Assembly (NCBI GenBank): GCA_963784615.1
Contig: CAWASG010000001.1
Coordinates: forward strand, 930,001 to 994,000
Source of the DNA: UBA11403 sp963784615
GTDB lineage: Bacteria > Pseudomonadota > Gammaproteobacteria > Legionellales > Legionellaceae
DNA: 64,000 nucleotides
Direction of reading: 5' to 3'
Positions within the stretch are counted from its first letter, which is position 1, and every line of letters begins with the position of its first letter. Made by a program: the position numbers and the translations under genes. The notes under the pieces are model-generated. The model ran no database searches. It saw only the letters and a program-made list of their open reading frames with translations, and was not told where the DNA came from. Positions 44,884 to 53,723 of the stretch are shown here, piece by piece.

Positions 44884-45908
44884 TACGTCTTTACCGTGTC
44901 CTATTACTCTGTTTAATGAGCTCCACCCTTATGGCAAGTCCTATCGTTAATGTTTACGTGTGGGGCGGCGAAATTCCTCAGGCAGTCATTCATCAATTTG
45001 AAACAACAACTGGAATTCAAGTCAACTTTTCAACCTATGACAGCAATGAAACCATGTATGCAAAAATCAAAGCAAATCAACATGGAATTTATGATGTCAT
45101 TCTGCCTTCATCCTATTTTGTTGAGCGCATGAGCCAACAAGGCATGTTAACCCGATTAGATAAACCGCGTCTAAAGAACATCAAGCATCTTGATCCATTA
45201 TTCACCAACAATGATTATGATCCTCATAACACCTATAGCGTGCCGCTGACTTGGGGTGCTACGGGAATTTTTTATAATCAAAATCAAGTTAATCCTGGCC
45301 CCACTTCCTGGCGTCAACTCTGGGACACTCGTTTTGTGGACACGCTTTTACTTCTAGATGATGCACGTGAAGTTTTTGCAATGGCGCTCATGCGTTTAGG
45401 ATACTCCCCGAATGATGTTCATCCAGAACATATAACTGAAGCCTATAACGCCCTACTAAGCCTTGCACCGAATATTAAACTGTTTTCCACCGAGGGCATT
45501 CAGGCTTTATTAATTGATGAAGATGTTGCTGCCGGGATGGCATGGAACGGTGATGTGTACAAAGCACATGCTGAAAATAAGGCCATTGAGTTTGTGTATC
45601 CTAAAGAGGGATTTGTCATCTGGGTCGATTGTCTCGCTATACCTGCGAATGCGCCTCATCTTAATGAAGCATATGCATTCATTCAATTTTTACTTCGCCC
45701 AGATGTTGCTCAACAACTCGGCTTGTCACAGGGACATGCCGTTACCAACGCAACAGGTCGAGAATTATTGCCCGCGAACATCGGCCATGATCCCATGATT
45801 TATCCACCTAAAAACATTTTGTCTCACGGGTACATTCAACGATATCCAGGAGAAAAGGCCGTATCGTTATACAACGATTATTGGCAAAAGTTAAAAATGG
45901 CCTTTTAA
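44880..45908 (+). CDS. potD: Polyamine-binding periplasmic protein PotD
   Basis: 342 residues with a signal peptide (about 1-20, ending LMAS). Substrate-binding protein of the PotABCD importer. VNVYVWGGEIPQAVIHQFE at the mature N-terminus, YDVILPSSYFVERM (about 72-85), and WGATGIFYN and GMAWNGDVYKA are PotD/PotF family blocks. Its ATG overlaps the potC stop (ATGA). The MITE copy 45910-46126 starts directly after its stop codon. Confidence 0.94.
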   Translation: MIRLYRVLLLCLMSSTLMASPIVNVYVWGGEIPQAVIHQFETTTGIQVNFSTYDSNETMYAKIKANQHGIYDVILPSSYFVERMSQQGMLTRLDKPRLKNIKHLDPLFTNNDYDPHNTYSVPLTWGATGIFYNQNQVNPGPTSWRQLWDTRFVDTLLLLDDAREVFAMALMRLGYSPNDVHPEHITEAYNALLSLAPNIKLFSTEGIQALLIDEDVAAGMAWNGDVYKAHAENKAIEFVYPKEGFVIWVDCLAIPANAPHLNEAYAFIQFLLRPDVAQQLGLSQGHAVTNATGRELLPANIGHDPMIYPPKNILSHGYIQRYPGEKAVSLYNDYWQKLKMAF

Positions 45909-45909
45909 C

Positions 45910-46126
45910 CTAGACCGTTTCCATTTAGTTTTAACCGGTTGTTATAGGCAGATTAACACTATTTTGAACAGCGTCGTTGCGAGTGAAGCGCGGCAATCCA
46001 GAGTTCAGAGCACGGTACTCTGGATTGCTTCGTACCTCGCAACGACGCCACCTGCAATTTCATCGTTACTGCTTATATTGAAGCTACTGGCGTGAACCGG
46101 TCAAAACTAAATGGAAACGGTACTAG
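45910..46126. mobile_element. MITE (217 bp) downstream of potD, subfamily B1 copy 2
   Basis: Same structure and orientation as 41987-42205: left end CTAGACCGTTTCCATTTAG, right end CTAAATGGAAACGGTACTAG, inner palindrome 45971-46048. The inner palindrome has diverged slightly (GAGTGAAGCGCGGC). Between the two copies lie exactly the four pot genes. Confidence 0.88.
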
Positions 46127-46140
46127 CACTGAGAAAACAC

Positions 46141-46734
46141 TTAGCTTTCCTCAATATATCTTCCAACCTTTGCACCGCATGTTCCACAACATCCATTTAA
46201 CAAGATGCTCTTATCAACTATCGTCGCAACAGGATCATTAATGGTACACACAGTAGCACATCGGCCACACCAAACATTTTTTAGAATCAACTCTTTTTGA
46301 GTCACTTTTGATTCCCAAATGGCCAACGCTTTTTTGGTTCCGCTTACCTTACCATGCTGAGGTAACTTAGTTCTTACTTTTGCTTGATCCCAATAGTGCA
46401 TTAATTCATCAAATGACTTACCAATCAGATCGTCCAAGCCCTGCTCTTTTGCGATATCTTTCATTGCATTCAATCGATGCTCAAATTTATCCAGACTTTT
46501 CCGTAAGGTTGTCTCTGGATCAAAATTGCAAAATACACACAATGAAAAAGCTGCATGCAAAAGATCGCCTATTTCATCTTGTAGTGCATCCCTTTGTTCG
46601 GATGAATGAAGATGCTCTTCTATTTCTATACACTCATTGCGGATCTGCACCATGATTTGGTCTTTGGTTTCCCATTGCAACCCAAACGCAGCAGCTTCAT
46701 GCTCTAAATGTTGAATGTCTTCAAAAATCGTCAT
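46141..46734 (-). CDS. MazG-like nucleotide pyrophosphohydrolase with C-terminal cysteine cluster
   Basis: 197 residues. The N-terminal ~110 residues have the all-helical MazG pattern: NECIEIEEHL (about 33-42, the EExxE-type metal site) and DEIGDLLHAAFSL (about 54-66, ExxD). The C-terminal part carries two Cys pairs (CGRC near 155 and CGTCG near 182), likely a zinc ribbon. It probably hydrolyses non-canonical NTPs. The start at 46734 is the natural one. Confidence 0.85.
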   Translation of the reverse strand: MTIFEDIQHLEHEAAAFGLQWETKDQIMVQIRNECIEIEEHLHSSEQRDALQDEIGDLLHAAFSLCVFCNFDPETTLRKSLDKFEHRLNAMKDIAKEQGLDDLIGKSFDELMHYWDQAKVRTKLPQHGKVSGTKKALAIWESKVTQKELILKNVWCGRCATVCTINDPVATIVDKSILLNGCCGTCGAKVGRYIEES

Positions 46735-46953
46735 AATATCGCCTTATATTTATTTCGTCACCGTTACGACAGCGTGCGGGGGAGAGTTAATCACCCGAAC
46801 GGACCAGCGACTCTACATGCCCACTTAACTCTTGCCCCAAATCAACGGTCATTGTGCACACCCTAAAACATTTTTCCGAAGCGCTCTTCACTTTGCATTT
46901 CATCTCATCAATGAATATCATAACTTATTAGCACTTGATTGGAGATAATTGCA

Positions 46954-47394
46954 ATGAACTATTTACATACAATGGTCAGAGTATCTGACTTGGATGTTTC
47001 ACTTGATTTTTACTGCAATAAATTAGGACTCATCGAAGTCAAACGCACTGAATTCGAACAGGGGCGATTTACATTAATATTTCTGGCCGCACCTGATGAT
47101 CTGGATAACGTTGCCTTAACGCGAGGGCCAATGCTTGAGTTAACTTATAATTGGGATAAAGAGCCCTATCCAGAAGGACGAAATTTCGGTCATTTAGCCT
47201 ATGGTGTTGAAAATATTTACGAAACCTGTCAACGGCTAAAAGATTTAGGCATTGTTATTAACCGACCACCTCGCGATGGTTATATGGCCTTTATTCGATC
47301 CCCTGATAACATTTCGATTGAATTATTGCAAAAAGGTGAAGCATTACCACCCCAGGAACCATGGCTCTCTGCTCCTAATCATGGGCATTGGTAG
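46954..47394 (+). CDS. gloA: Lactoylglutathione lyase (glyoxalase I)
   Basis: 146 residues from the ATG at 46954 (GGAGAT upstream; an in-frame TTG at 46939 is unlikely). Vicinal-oxygen-chelate fold: HTMVRVSDLDVSLDFYCNKL (residues 5-24) with metal ligand His5, ELTYNW containing Glu near 66, FGHLAYGV with His near 84, and ISIELLQ with the last Glu near 125. It detoxifies methylglyoxal with glutathione. All four metal ligands are present. Confidence 0.95.
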   Translation: MNYLHTMVRVSDLDVSLDFYCNKLGLIEVKRTEFEQGRFTLIFLAAPDDLDNVALTRGPMLELTYNWDKEPYPEGRNFGHLAYGVENIYETCQRLKDLGIVINRPPRDGYMAFIRSPDNISIELLQKGEALPPQEPWLSAPNHGHW

Positions 47395-47610
47395 TCATCA
47401 TTAAGGTAAAATATGTCAGTGGACACCTATTACGACACAGACTGAAGCAAGCCAATCTGGTATGCTCTTATTTATCGAATTATCACATGAGAAAATAATG
47501 ATTATTTCAATGTATAGCGCCTCCGTTCCAGTATTCAAACAACACGTGTTGACACCCTAAGCCTCCTTGATTTTCACCCATTTTCACTAGGGGCTGTGTG
47601 TAGAGAAATG
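47395..47610. other. Intergenic, convergent
   Basis: I see nothing specific in this gap between gloA and the S4 protein gene. No strong hairpin or repeat of the families described here was noticed. Confidence 0.5.
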
Positions 47611-47829
47611 TTAATTACCACCCAACTTTAGCCGAAAGATCTCACCATTCAATTCAATCGTATCTCCTGCAACCATCTTTTTTCTTTTCTGTTTTTCTAT
47701 CACGCCGTTTACCAATACAGTGCCCGCAGCTATCATATCCTTAGCTTCTGCTCCACTCGAGGCGATACCTTCAAATTTAAGAATTTTAAAGAGTTCAACA
47801 TGCTCTTTATTAATGAAAACATCCTTCAT
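47611..47829 (-). CDS. S4-domain RNA-binding protein (YbcJ-like)
   Basis: 72 residues consisting of one S4 domain (EHVELFKILKFEGIASSGAE then AKDMIAAGTVLVNG). The size and the MxDVFI start match the YbcJ/RlbA small S4 proteins. Binds structured RNA; target unknown. It lies 8 bases after the upstream VF530 gene, likely one operon. Confidence 0.9.
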   Translation of the reverse strand: MKDVFINKEHVELFKILKFEGIASSGAEAKDMIAAGTVLVNGVIEKQKRKKMVAGDTIELNGEIFRLKLGGN

Positions 47830-47837
47830 ATTCTTTA

Positions 47838-48089
47838 TTACTCCAGTAATAATGAGTTAGCGCAATCTTTACTTTTTAAGGATTCACGATATAGGGTTTC
47901 AATTTCAGTCCTTGCCCATGGTGTTTTGCGCAGGAATTTAAGGCTTGAATTGATGCGGGGGTTGGAATAAAAACAGTTAATCTTGACTCTCTCCGCCAAG
48001 CCTTCCCAGCCATAACAAATCAATAAACTATTTAAGATCGTCTCTAGGGTAATGCCATGCAGTGGATCATTTGAAGTTCTGTCCATCAA
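47838..48089 (-). CDS. VF530-family DNA-binding protein
   Basis: 83 residues. NDPLHGITLETILNSLLICYGWEGLA (seen across residues 7-32) and NPRINSSLKFLRKTPWAR are the hallmarks of the VF530/DUF2132 family, small proteins with a double helix-turn-helix fold. First gene of a two-gene unit with the S4 protein. Confidence 0.9.
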   Translation of the reverse strand: MMDRTSNDPLHGITLETILNSLLICYGWEGLAERVKINCFYSNPRINSSLKFLRKTPWARTEIETLYRESLKSKDCANSLLLE

Positions 48090-48534
48090 CTATACCTTTT
48101 TTTGTTGCACATTGGGGTTTTAGTCTAACCCCCACTTACCTATACTACTTGAAATACTATTTATCCTTGGTTACATTAATATACATAATTGTTCTTAGTA
48201 TATTCATGCGGTCTAATAATACTACTTCTTCAGTTACTTAATCAAGTCTTTTAACGCCGAGGTCGTGGCCGAATTAGAATGCAAATCAATGGGGTCGCCC
48301 ATTAGAAAGACTTTGTCAAATGGCAAAAATCGATTTACTCTGGCCCCATTGATTATTTTAAGGTTAGCTTCGGTGGAACCAAAAGGGGACATTTCTACTT
48401 TGCCGCTACAAAAAAAACAACAAAACCTTTACTTTAAAATGCAGATCGATTAAAATATGAGCTGTTTTTGTCAATGCATACCTGCCAAACGAGCGATGCA
48501 GTTGTATTCACTATGAAATTAAGGGGTAATGGGC
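48090..48534. other. Intergenic region with REP remnant
   Basis: No gene supported. ATCAATGGGG (48285-48294) and CCCCATTGAT (48344-48353) are exact inverted arms about 50 bases apart, surrounded by GTCGCCCATTAGAAAGAC- and CGATTTACTCTGG-type sequence. This looks like a degenerate mobile repeat of the kind that accompanies REP-associated transposases. A poly-A stretch follows at about 48409-48416. Confidence 0.5.
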
Positions 48535-49914
48535 ATGAGTATTTTAAGCGAAGCAGTTGATTTTGCGAGCACATCTGGTCAACCGGCACTTCGGGGTGTA
48601 TCGCCCTACTTCTTCGGGGGGCAAGTTGGCTTAGAAACCCTTTCTTCAATCAGCATCACTTATAGCGGCGGTAGTAGCGTAATAATAAAACCTAAAATAA
48701 ACTTGTCGCGCCAAGGACTGGAACAATTAATAGAGCGCATGATTGCATTAAATCAAATCATCGACTTTACGCTTGATTTGTCAGAATGGGAAGGAGCTAC
48801 CTGGAGGGACAATATAATTGACGATGAATTGCTTAGAAAGATTGCTCTTATGCTGGGCCGCTTACGTGGGTTATCTTTACCGAATGATAGTTATTCAAGT
48901 GGAAATATCGTAAGTGCCGCTGAGTTATCGCGTTTAGCAAAGTTACCCTTTTTAAAGACGCTTGACCTGTGGAATTGCAGCGAAATCGACGGTACAGGGT
49001 TCGCACATATCGCGGACTTAAACTCTGTACGATCGCTGGGCCTGACGTGGAGCTCCATAACCAATGAACAGCTTGCACCTTTGGCGAAATTAACCTCTTT
49101 GCAAGCGCTTAAACTGAGTGAGTGCCACAGCCTATTTGGTCCAGGGCTTGCACATTTGAAGAACTTAACCTCTTTGAAAAAGCTTGACCTGGTAGGTTTC
49201 AACCTAGGCAATGAAGACCTCGAATATTTGAAAGACTTAACTTCTTTGCAAGTGCTTAATCTGTCGCATTGCAACGCCCTAAGCGATGCAGGTCTTGCAC
49301 ATTTGACAAATTTAACCTCTTTGCAAACGCTTATCCTGAAAGGTGCCAACATAGCCAATGCGGGGCTCGCACATTTGGCAAACTTAACTTCTTTGGAAAC
49401 GCTTGACCTGAGGGGGCGCAACCAGCTAACCGATGCAGGACTCGCACATTTGGTGACATTAACCTCTTTGAAGGCGGTTTATCTAGATGGTAGAACACTA
49501 AACCATGCCGAAATTTTGCACATAGCTAATCAACGTAACCCAAGCACAAGCACCCTACAAAACAACGCCTCGACGCTTAGCTTGAACGCTAGCACACACA
49601 CTGACACCGCAATCTTACACTTAGCTAGTCCGCATAACCCAAGCCTGACTACCCTGCAAAACAATTCCTCGACGCTTAGCATGCATATTTTGTCAGGAGT
49701 TATTACTGCTTTGGGAATTACCGCTGTTGCAGTGGCGTTTACAGTCCTTAATGCTGCAACATTTGGCGCATTAGGGCTCAGCGTATTAGCACTTGGGGTT
49801 GCTGGAATGCTGACAGGGGTAGGGATGTTTGCCGCTACAACTGGTAAAGCGTCGGAACAAGCATGTGAAACAAGTCAAGACGCAACTCCTCTCACTGCCA
49901 ATAATTTGGCATAA
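48535..49914 (+). CDS. Leucine-rich-repeat protein with C-terminal membrane segment, effector candidate
   Basis: 459 residues from the ATG at 48535 (AAGGGG 8 bases upstream; the ATG two codons earlier is too close). About nine LRRs of 24-25 residues at roughly 115-340, with consensus L-xx-LTSL-xx-L-L-xx-xx-L-xD-x-GLAHL. Two related ~33-residue units follow (ILHIANQRNPSTSTLQNNAS and ILHLASPHNPSLTTLQNNSS), then two hydrophobic helices (about 385-435) and a polar tail. No signal peptide. Such LRR plus membrane-hairpin architecture suits a translocated host-interacting protein; that role is inference. Confidence 0.75.
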   Translation: MSILSEAVDFASTSGQPALRGVSPYFFGGQVGLETLSSISITYSGGSSVIIKPKINLSRQGLEQLIERMIALNQIIDFTLDLSEWEGATWRDNIIDDELLRKIALMLGRLRGLSLPNDSYSSGNIVSAAELSRLAKLPFLKTLDLWNCSEIDGTGFAHIADLNSVRSLGLTWSSITNEQLAPLAKLTSLQALKLSECHSLFGPGLAHLKNLTSLKKLDLVGFNLGNEDLEYLKDLTSLQVLNLSHCNALSDAGLAHLTNLTSLQTLILKGANIANAGLAHLANLTSLETLDLRGRNQLTDAGLAHLVTLTSLKAVYLDGRTLNHAEILHIANQRNPSTSTLQNNASTLSLNASTHTDTAILHLASPHNPSLTTLQNNSSTLSMHILSGVITALGITAVAVAFTVLNAATFGALGLSVLALGVAGMLTGVGMFAATTGKASEQACETSQDATPLTANNLA

Positions 49915-49964
49915 AATAGGATCGTTAGTCACCATGGCAATGCTTTCACCTTGCCGTGGCTACC

Positions 49965-50093
49965 CTAGCTAACAGCTTTCGCGATACGCATTTGTAGTCG
50001 ATGTACTTCAGCTTTTGTGCTATCCCAGTTGATGGAGTCCCATGTGCCTGATGCTGGGGATGCACCGGTCAGCGATACTGCTGCTACCGTCAT
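49965..50093 (-). pseudogene. Remnant of a group II intron reverse transcriptase (N-terminus only)
   Basis: About 41 codons starting MTVAAVSLTGASPASG and running through VHRLQMRIAKA match the first ~42 codons of the complete intron ORF at 58583-60103 (MTAEVLPMTGAPSAG ... VHRLQMRIAKA). Similarity stops after AKA and a stop codon follows. Upstream, the intron RNA is replaced by repeat B2. Relic of a second, divergent group II intron. Confidence 0.8.
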
Positions 50094-50128
50094 TTGACCC
50101 CACTTGACCATAGTGGTTCTGTCCAATA

Positions 50129-50290
50129 TACTTCGCAATTTGTGCAATGTTGTAACAGGCGTCGTTGCGAGGCACGAAGCAATCCAGGGTTCGGAGCTCC
50201 GTACTCTGGATTGCTTCGTGCCTCGCAACGACGCGACCTGCAAGTGCATTTCGGCTGTTTGTACCAAAGGTACTGGGGCGCTCGCAAAGA
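50129..50290. repeat. GTCGTTGCGAGG palindromic repeat, subfamily B2, copy 2
   Basis: Inner palindrome 50159-50234 and flanks (TGTGCAATGTTGTA left; AAGTGCATTTCGGC and GGTACTGGGGCGCTCGC right) match 40772-40928 in the same orientation. It is not followed by a start codon here. Confidence 0.82.
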
Positions 50291-50343
50291 CCTAACCTGG
50301 CAGACGACGTTTCTGGGAAGTTACAAAACATATTAATCAGGAT

Positions 50344-50606
50344 TTAAAAACCTGTATCATATTGCAATATTTTTTGATCACGCGTTAAAAGCCGAATCTG
50401 TTCTGAACGACTTTGAGAAATCAGGAGGCGATCAAACGGGTCATGATGAATCAATGGAAGCGTTTTTAATTGTTCAATATGCTTCACTTCAATATTCATC
50501 CAAACAAACCCTAAATCGTTGATTGCCGTTAACGGATCATCACGAATATCCAGTTTACCCAAAGATTGTTTAATCACGATTTCCCAATAACTCACCACAC
50601 TTACAA
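50344..50606 (-). pseudogene. VapC-like PIN-domain toxin, 5' end removed at transposon boundary
   Basis: The remaining 3' part encodes SVVSYWEIVIKQSLGKLDIR, HHDPFDRLLISQS and LLTRDQKILQY, the central and C-terminal motifs of type II toxin PIN ribonucleases. The N-terminal strand with the first catalytic Asp (LLDTH) is missing. The frame instead runs into the terminal repeat of the IS66 element at 50607. No antitoxin gene is visible. Probably non-functional. Confidence 0.8.
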
Positions 50607-50642
50607 TGTGTCCTTCCAATAAGACTGCGTAACCACCTTTAC

Positions 50643-51200
50643 TCAGACCAAATCACCCACTTCTGATTGATATTCCATCCGTTGCACCGCCTCTATTTGT
50701 TCTCCATCGATGACCGTATATAAAAGTTGGTATGGCACTCGCCAGCGTTTCGCTTCTGATGTGATGAGAGAGGCTGTTTTTTGATTCAGACGTTCAACGC
50801 GACCCGTGATATCTTCTCCATATTTTTGATGATAAAACCCAACAATCTCGCCTACCTTGACCTCGTTTTTATTGAGTCCTCGCGCTGCTCGTTCAAAAAC
50901 AAATTCTCGGCTATCGATTTTGAGCCAATACAAGGGAATTTGCCATCGTCGACCATTATCAATATGCTGAACAATTACATTTTTGAGTGCTTTTTGAATG
51001 ATAATGGCCTTGATATAGGTGTTCGTTTTTGCATCATAATATTCAACCAGATCACCTTCCTTGATTTTGTGATTCACTTTCAAGAGCCGTTGTGGATTTT
51101 CCAGCTCATTTTGAATTGCGGCAGACATTCGATAAATTTCAAACACACTAGCCTGTTTTAAAAATGCGACCAGCTGATCGTACTCTACAACTTCACTCAT
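50643..51200 (-). CDS. Transposon passenger protein with two SH3-like repeats
   Basis: 185 residues. Helical N-terminus (EYDQLVAFLKQASVFEIYRM), then two similar ~50-residue units: IKEGDLVEYYDAKTNTYIKA (from about 47) ending RRWQIPLYWL, and VKVGEIVGFYHQKYGEDITG (from about 116) ending RWRVPYQLLYTV. The G-D/E-x-V-x-F/Y start and W-x-(I/V)-P-Y end suggest small beta-barrel (SH3/KOW/Tudor-like) domains. It lies between the left terminal repeat and tnpC, in the opposite direction. The function in transposition or target choice is unknown. Confidence 0.75.
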   Translation of the reverse strand: MSEVVEYDQLVAFLKQASVFEIYRMSAAIQNELENPQRLLKVNHKIKEGDLVEYYDAKTNTYIKAIIIQKALKNVIVQHIDNGRRWQIPLYWLKIDSREFVFERAARGLNKNEVKVGEIVGFYHQKYGEDITGRVERLNQKTASLITSEAKRWRVPYQLLYTVIDGEQIEAVQRMEYQSEVGDLV

Positions 51201-51324
51201 TTATTCCTGCCTCATGTTCAATCAGTCCAAAACTTATCGACTTTTATAAAAATATTCTTTCAACCCATTGATTTTTTGATTAAATGGGATCATTCTACCC
51301 GCGATTTCAATACAAGGTGACACG

Positions 51325-52967
51325 ATGTCAAAACCAGAAACAGTAGAGCTTAGCCAAGAAGCACGAGATGCACTGATGCAACGATTAACATTAGACAAAC
51401 TCACAGATGCGGATCGTGCGCTTTTGGGTAAATGTCTGAACTTCATGGCGTGGTTGCAGAGCCAACTGGAAACAACAAAAATCAGCCTTGATAAATTACG
51501 TAAACTATTCAATATTATCCCAGCCAGCTTGCGGAAAAACAATGTAAAAAAGACATAACGCCACCAGAAAATGATCTGGGTGGCACGGTGGCTGCCACGG
51601 CTGTAAATGATATGAGTGCGATTGATCCAGAGACAAAAAAGCCAGAGCCTCCCCGAACGCGTACAGGAGGCAGAATACCTGCGAGCGCTTATAGTGCCGA
51701 TGAAACGATTTTCTTTCCCTTTGAGCATGCTCACGCGGGTGGGTCGTGTCCTGATGGATGTGGTGGTCGCCTATATCGTTATGGTGAGTCAGCGGTGATC
51801 CGCATTACAGGTCAAGGCATTGCCAAGGTTACACAGTTAAACCTCGAGCAGTTACGGTGCAATGGCTGCGGCGTATTGAAGACCGCAGCTATACCCAAAG
51901 CCTGGCAAGGTGGCAAGTACGATGCCCGCTTCAAGTCCGTGCTCTCCCTTCAAAAATACTATCTGGGTACACCATTTTATGCCATCGAACGTTTTCAGGC
52001 AGCAATAAAACAACCTTTGCCAGATGCCACCCAGTGGATGTTGTGTGAAGAGGTGGCTGATGCGGCATATCCTGTTCGCCGAATTTTGGAGCATATGGTC
52101 GCTGCGGATGACAAAGTTTCTTATGATGACACCCGGGTTCGTATTTTATCGCATTTGAAAACCGTCATGAATGATCCGAGTATCAAGCGACGCGGTTGTT
52201 ACACTACAGCCGTTCTCGGTTCGCATCAAAATCATCCCATTACCCTGTTTTATTCATCACCAAAACACGCAGGCGAAAATGTGGCGCACATCCTGTCATT
52301 GCGTGACGAGGCATTGCCCCCAATCAAAACCATGAGCGATGCCCTGGCGGCCAATCTCTCACATGATTACAAAGTCATCCTTTGCAAATGCCTCTCGCAT
52401 GGCTTGCGAAAATTCAGCGAACTTGAATATGTGTTTCCAGATCAGTGCCAGTTTGTTTTGAAAATTCTTGGCAAAGTATATGCGTTTGAGGAACAAACGA
52501 GAGACATGAAGGATGATGAGCGTTTGCTTTATCATCGGGAACATAGCTTGCCGTTGATGAACACATTATACGCATGGTTGAATCAACAGCGCGATGAGAA
52601 GCGCGTGGAACCTAACTCACATTTGGGCAAAAGCATCAACTACATGTTAAATCACTGGCATGCTTTGACCCAGTTTACGCGTGTGCCGGGGACATTTATC
52701 GATAATAACCATGTGGAGCGCGCATTGAAGATGCCCATTCGTACGCGAAAAATGGCCATGTTCCATAAAACAGAGCATGGGGCGTATGTCGCGGCGTTGT
52801 TAATGGGGCTTATTCAAACGGCAATTGATAATAGTGCCAATCCCATAGATTATCTAACTGCATTGCAAGAAAATAAATCACGCGTTTTTAAAGAGCCACA
52901 GTTGTGGTTACCATGGAATTACACGCATCAATTGCAATCAGAAAGTGGTGTCGCGCTCGCCGCCTGA
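51325..52967 (+). CDS. tnpC: IS66 transposase TnpC, expressed by -1 frameshift
   Basis: The zero frame (51325-51558) encodes 77 residues of the N-terminal helical/leucine-zipper region (LLGKCLNFMAWLQSQLETTK). The rest continues in the -1 frame from 51552 to 52967 (DITPPENDL onward), giving about 547 residues if joined, which is normal for TnpC. The second part has the IS66 zinc-binding cysteines (CPDGCGG, CNGCG), the catalytic-core text VSYDDTRVRIL (first Asp) and the NNHVERALKMPIRTRKM ending. Its 3' end overlaps convergent tnpB by 40 bases. The junction signal is described separately. Confidence 0.9.
51546..51584 (+). promoter_or_regulatory. -1 programmed ribosomal frameshift signal in tnpC
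   Basis: Slippery heptamer A-AAA-AAG at 51546-51552, in phase with the zero frame (GTA AAA AAG ACA TAA, stop two codons later). After a 7-base spacer comes a hairpin: GCCACC-AGA (51560-51568) pairs with TCT-G-GGTGGC (51575-51584; one bulged G) around a 6-base loop. Heptamer type, spacing and stem match characterised dnaX/IS-type frameshift sites. The -1 frame continues directly as the body of TnpC. Confidence 0.85.
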
Positions 52968-53314
52968 GGCAGGCGCCGCCAATCATCAGGGATGGAGACC
53001 TGCATTGGATTGGCCTGCGCCAAAATCAGTAGAAGCTCAGCTGCCCTGACTTCTATGGCATCATTTCGGGATGTGGGCCACCATGCCAAACGACCTTTAG
53101 AAAACCGCTTTTGACACAACCAAAATCCAGAACCATCATAGACAAGCAGCTTTATGGAGGTTCCTGTGCGATTACGAAATGCGAAAATTGTTCCTGAAAA
53201 TGGGTCGCTCTTCAAGGTGAGACGGCAGCTCGCGGCCAATCCATCCAGTCCTCGTCGAAAATCAATGGGCGCGGTGGCTAACAATAGTCGATGTTGCGGA
53301 GTAATTTGCAGCAT
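52928..53314 (-). CDS. tnpB: IS66 accessory protein TnpB
   Basis: 128 residues, typical for the IS66 Orf2 family. TAPIDFRRGLDGLAA (about 14-28), FSGTIFAFRNRTGTSIKLLVYDG (seen about 38-60) and GFWLCQKRFSKGRLAWW are the hallmark blocks. Required with TnpA for transposition in IS679-type elements. It is encoded convergently to tnpC and begins 4 bases after tnpA ends. Confidence 0.95.
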   Translation of the reverse strand: MLQITPQHRLLLATAPIDFRRGLDGLAASCRLTLKSDPFSGTIFAFRNRTGTSIKLLVYDGSGFWLCQKRFSKGRLAWWPTSRNDAIEVRAAELLLILAQANPMQVSIPDDWRRLPQAASATPLSDCN

Positions 53315-53318
53315 GGAT

Positions 53319-53723
53319 TTATCCTCGAAGAAACAGACGTAATGAATCGGATATTATATCCTGTGTGGCTTCAGTAAGAGCCCAGCTTGAGCCATCACCA
53401 CGAGTTATAGTCAAATTCAAGCCGCTGACTAACTTGAGCTGCGTTTTCGATAACTCAGGTATTGGCACTTCAATAAACTCTCTCGATGGCACGTCATCAA
53501 GCGTATCGTCTGACTTTGTGGATTGATTGCAGAGGATATACCGGTCAATCTGCTCCTTGTTGATTGCCAATGCATCGGTGATCTGTCGTTGTGAGTAGTA
53601 AGGTGCAATAGCTCTAACCTGGGCACGTAAATCCTTCGGTGCGCGCTCTCTTTGATACAGCTTTCCGGCCCGCCATTGATCAAAAGCCTGTTTTACCTCA
53701 TCAAGTGTTGTTCTTTTTTGCAT
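53319..53723 (-). CDS. tnpA: IS66 accessory protein TnpA-like
   Basis: 134 residues from the ATG at 53723, which has GGGGGA upstream (an earlier in-frame start lacks one). The N-terminal half is basic and helical and reads like a DNA-binding domain (YSQRQITDALAINKEQIDRY, a helix-turn-helix-like stretch). The C-terminus ends in LTITRGDGSSWALTEATQDI. It is divergent from classic IS66 TnpA but in the expected place before tnpB. Confidence 0.8.
   Translation of the reverse strand: MQKRTTLDEVKQAFDQWRAGKLYQRERAPKDLRAQVRAIAPYYSQRQITDALAINKEQIDRYILCNQSTKSDDTLDDVPSREFIEVPIPELSKTQLKLVSGLNLTITRGDGSSWALTEATQDIISDSLRLFLRG

Noticed and set aside
50020..50347. Several overlapping 60-100-codon frames on both strands
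   Set aside because: They are translations of the B2 palindrome; the same peptides appear from other repeat copies. No ribosome binding sites or family motifs.
51588..52967. Independent short transposase gene starting at GTG 51588
   Set aside because: No ribosome binding site, and the missing N-terminus is present upstream in the other frame with a clear frameshift signal between them.
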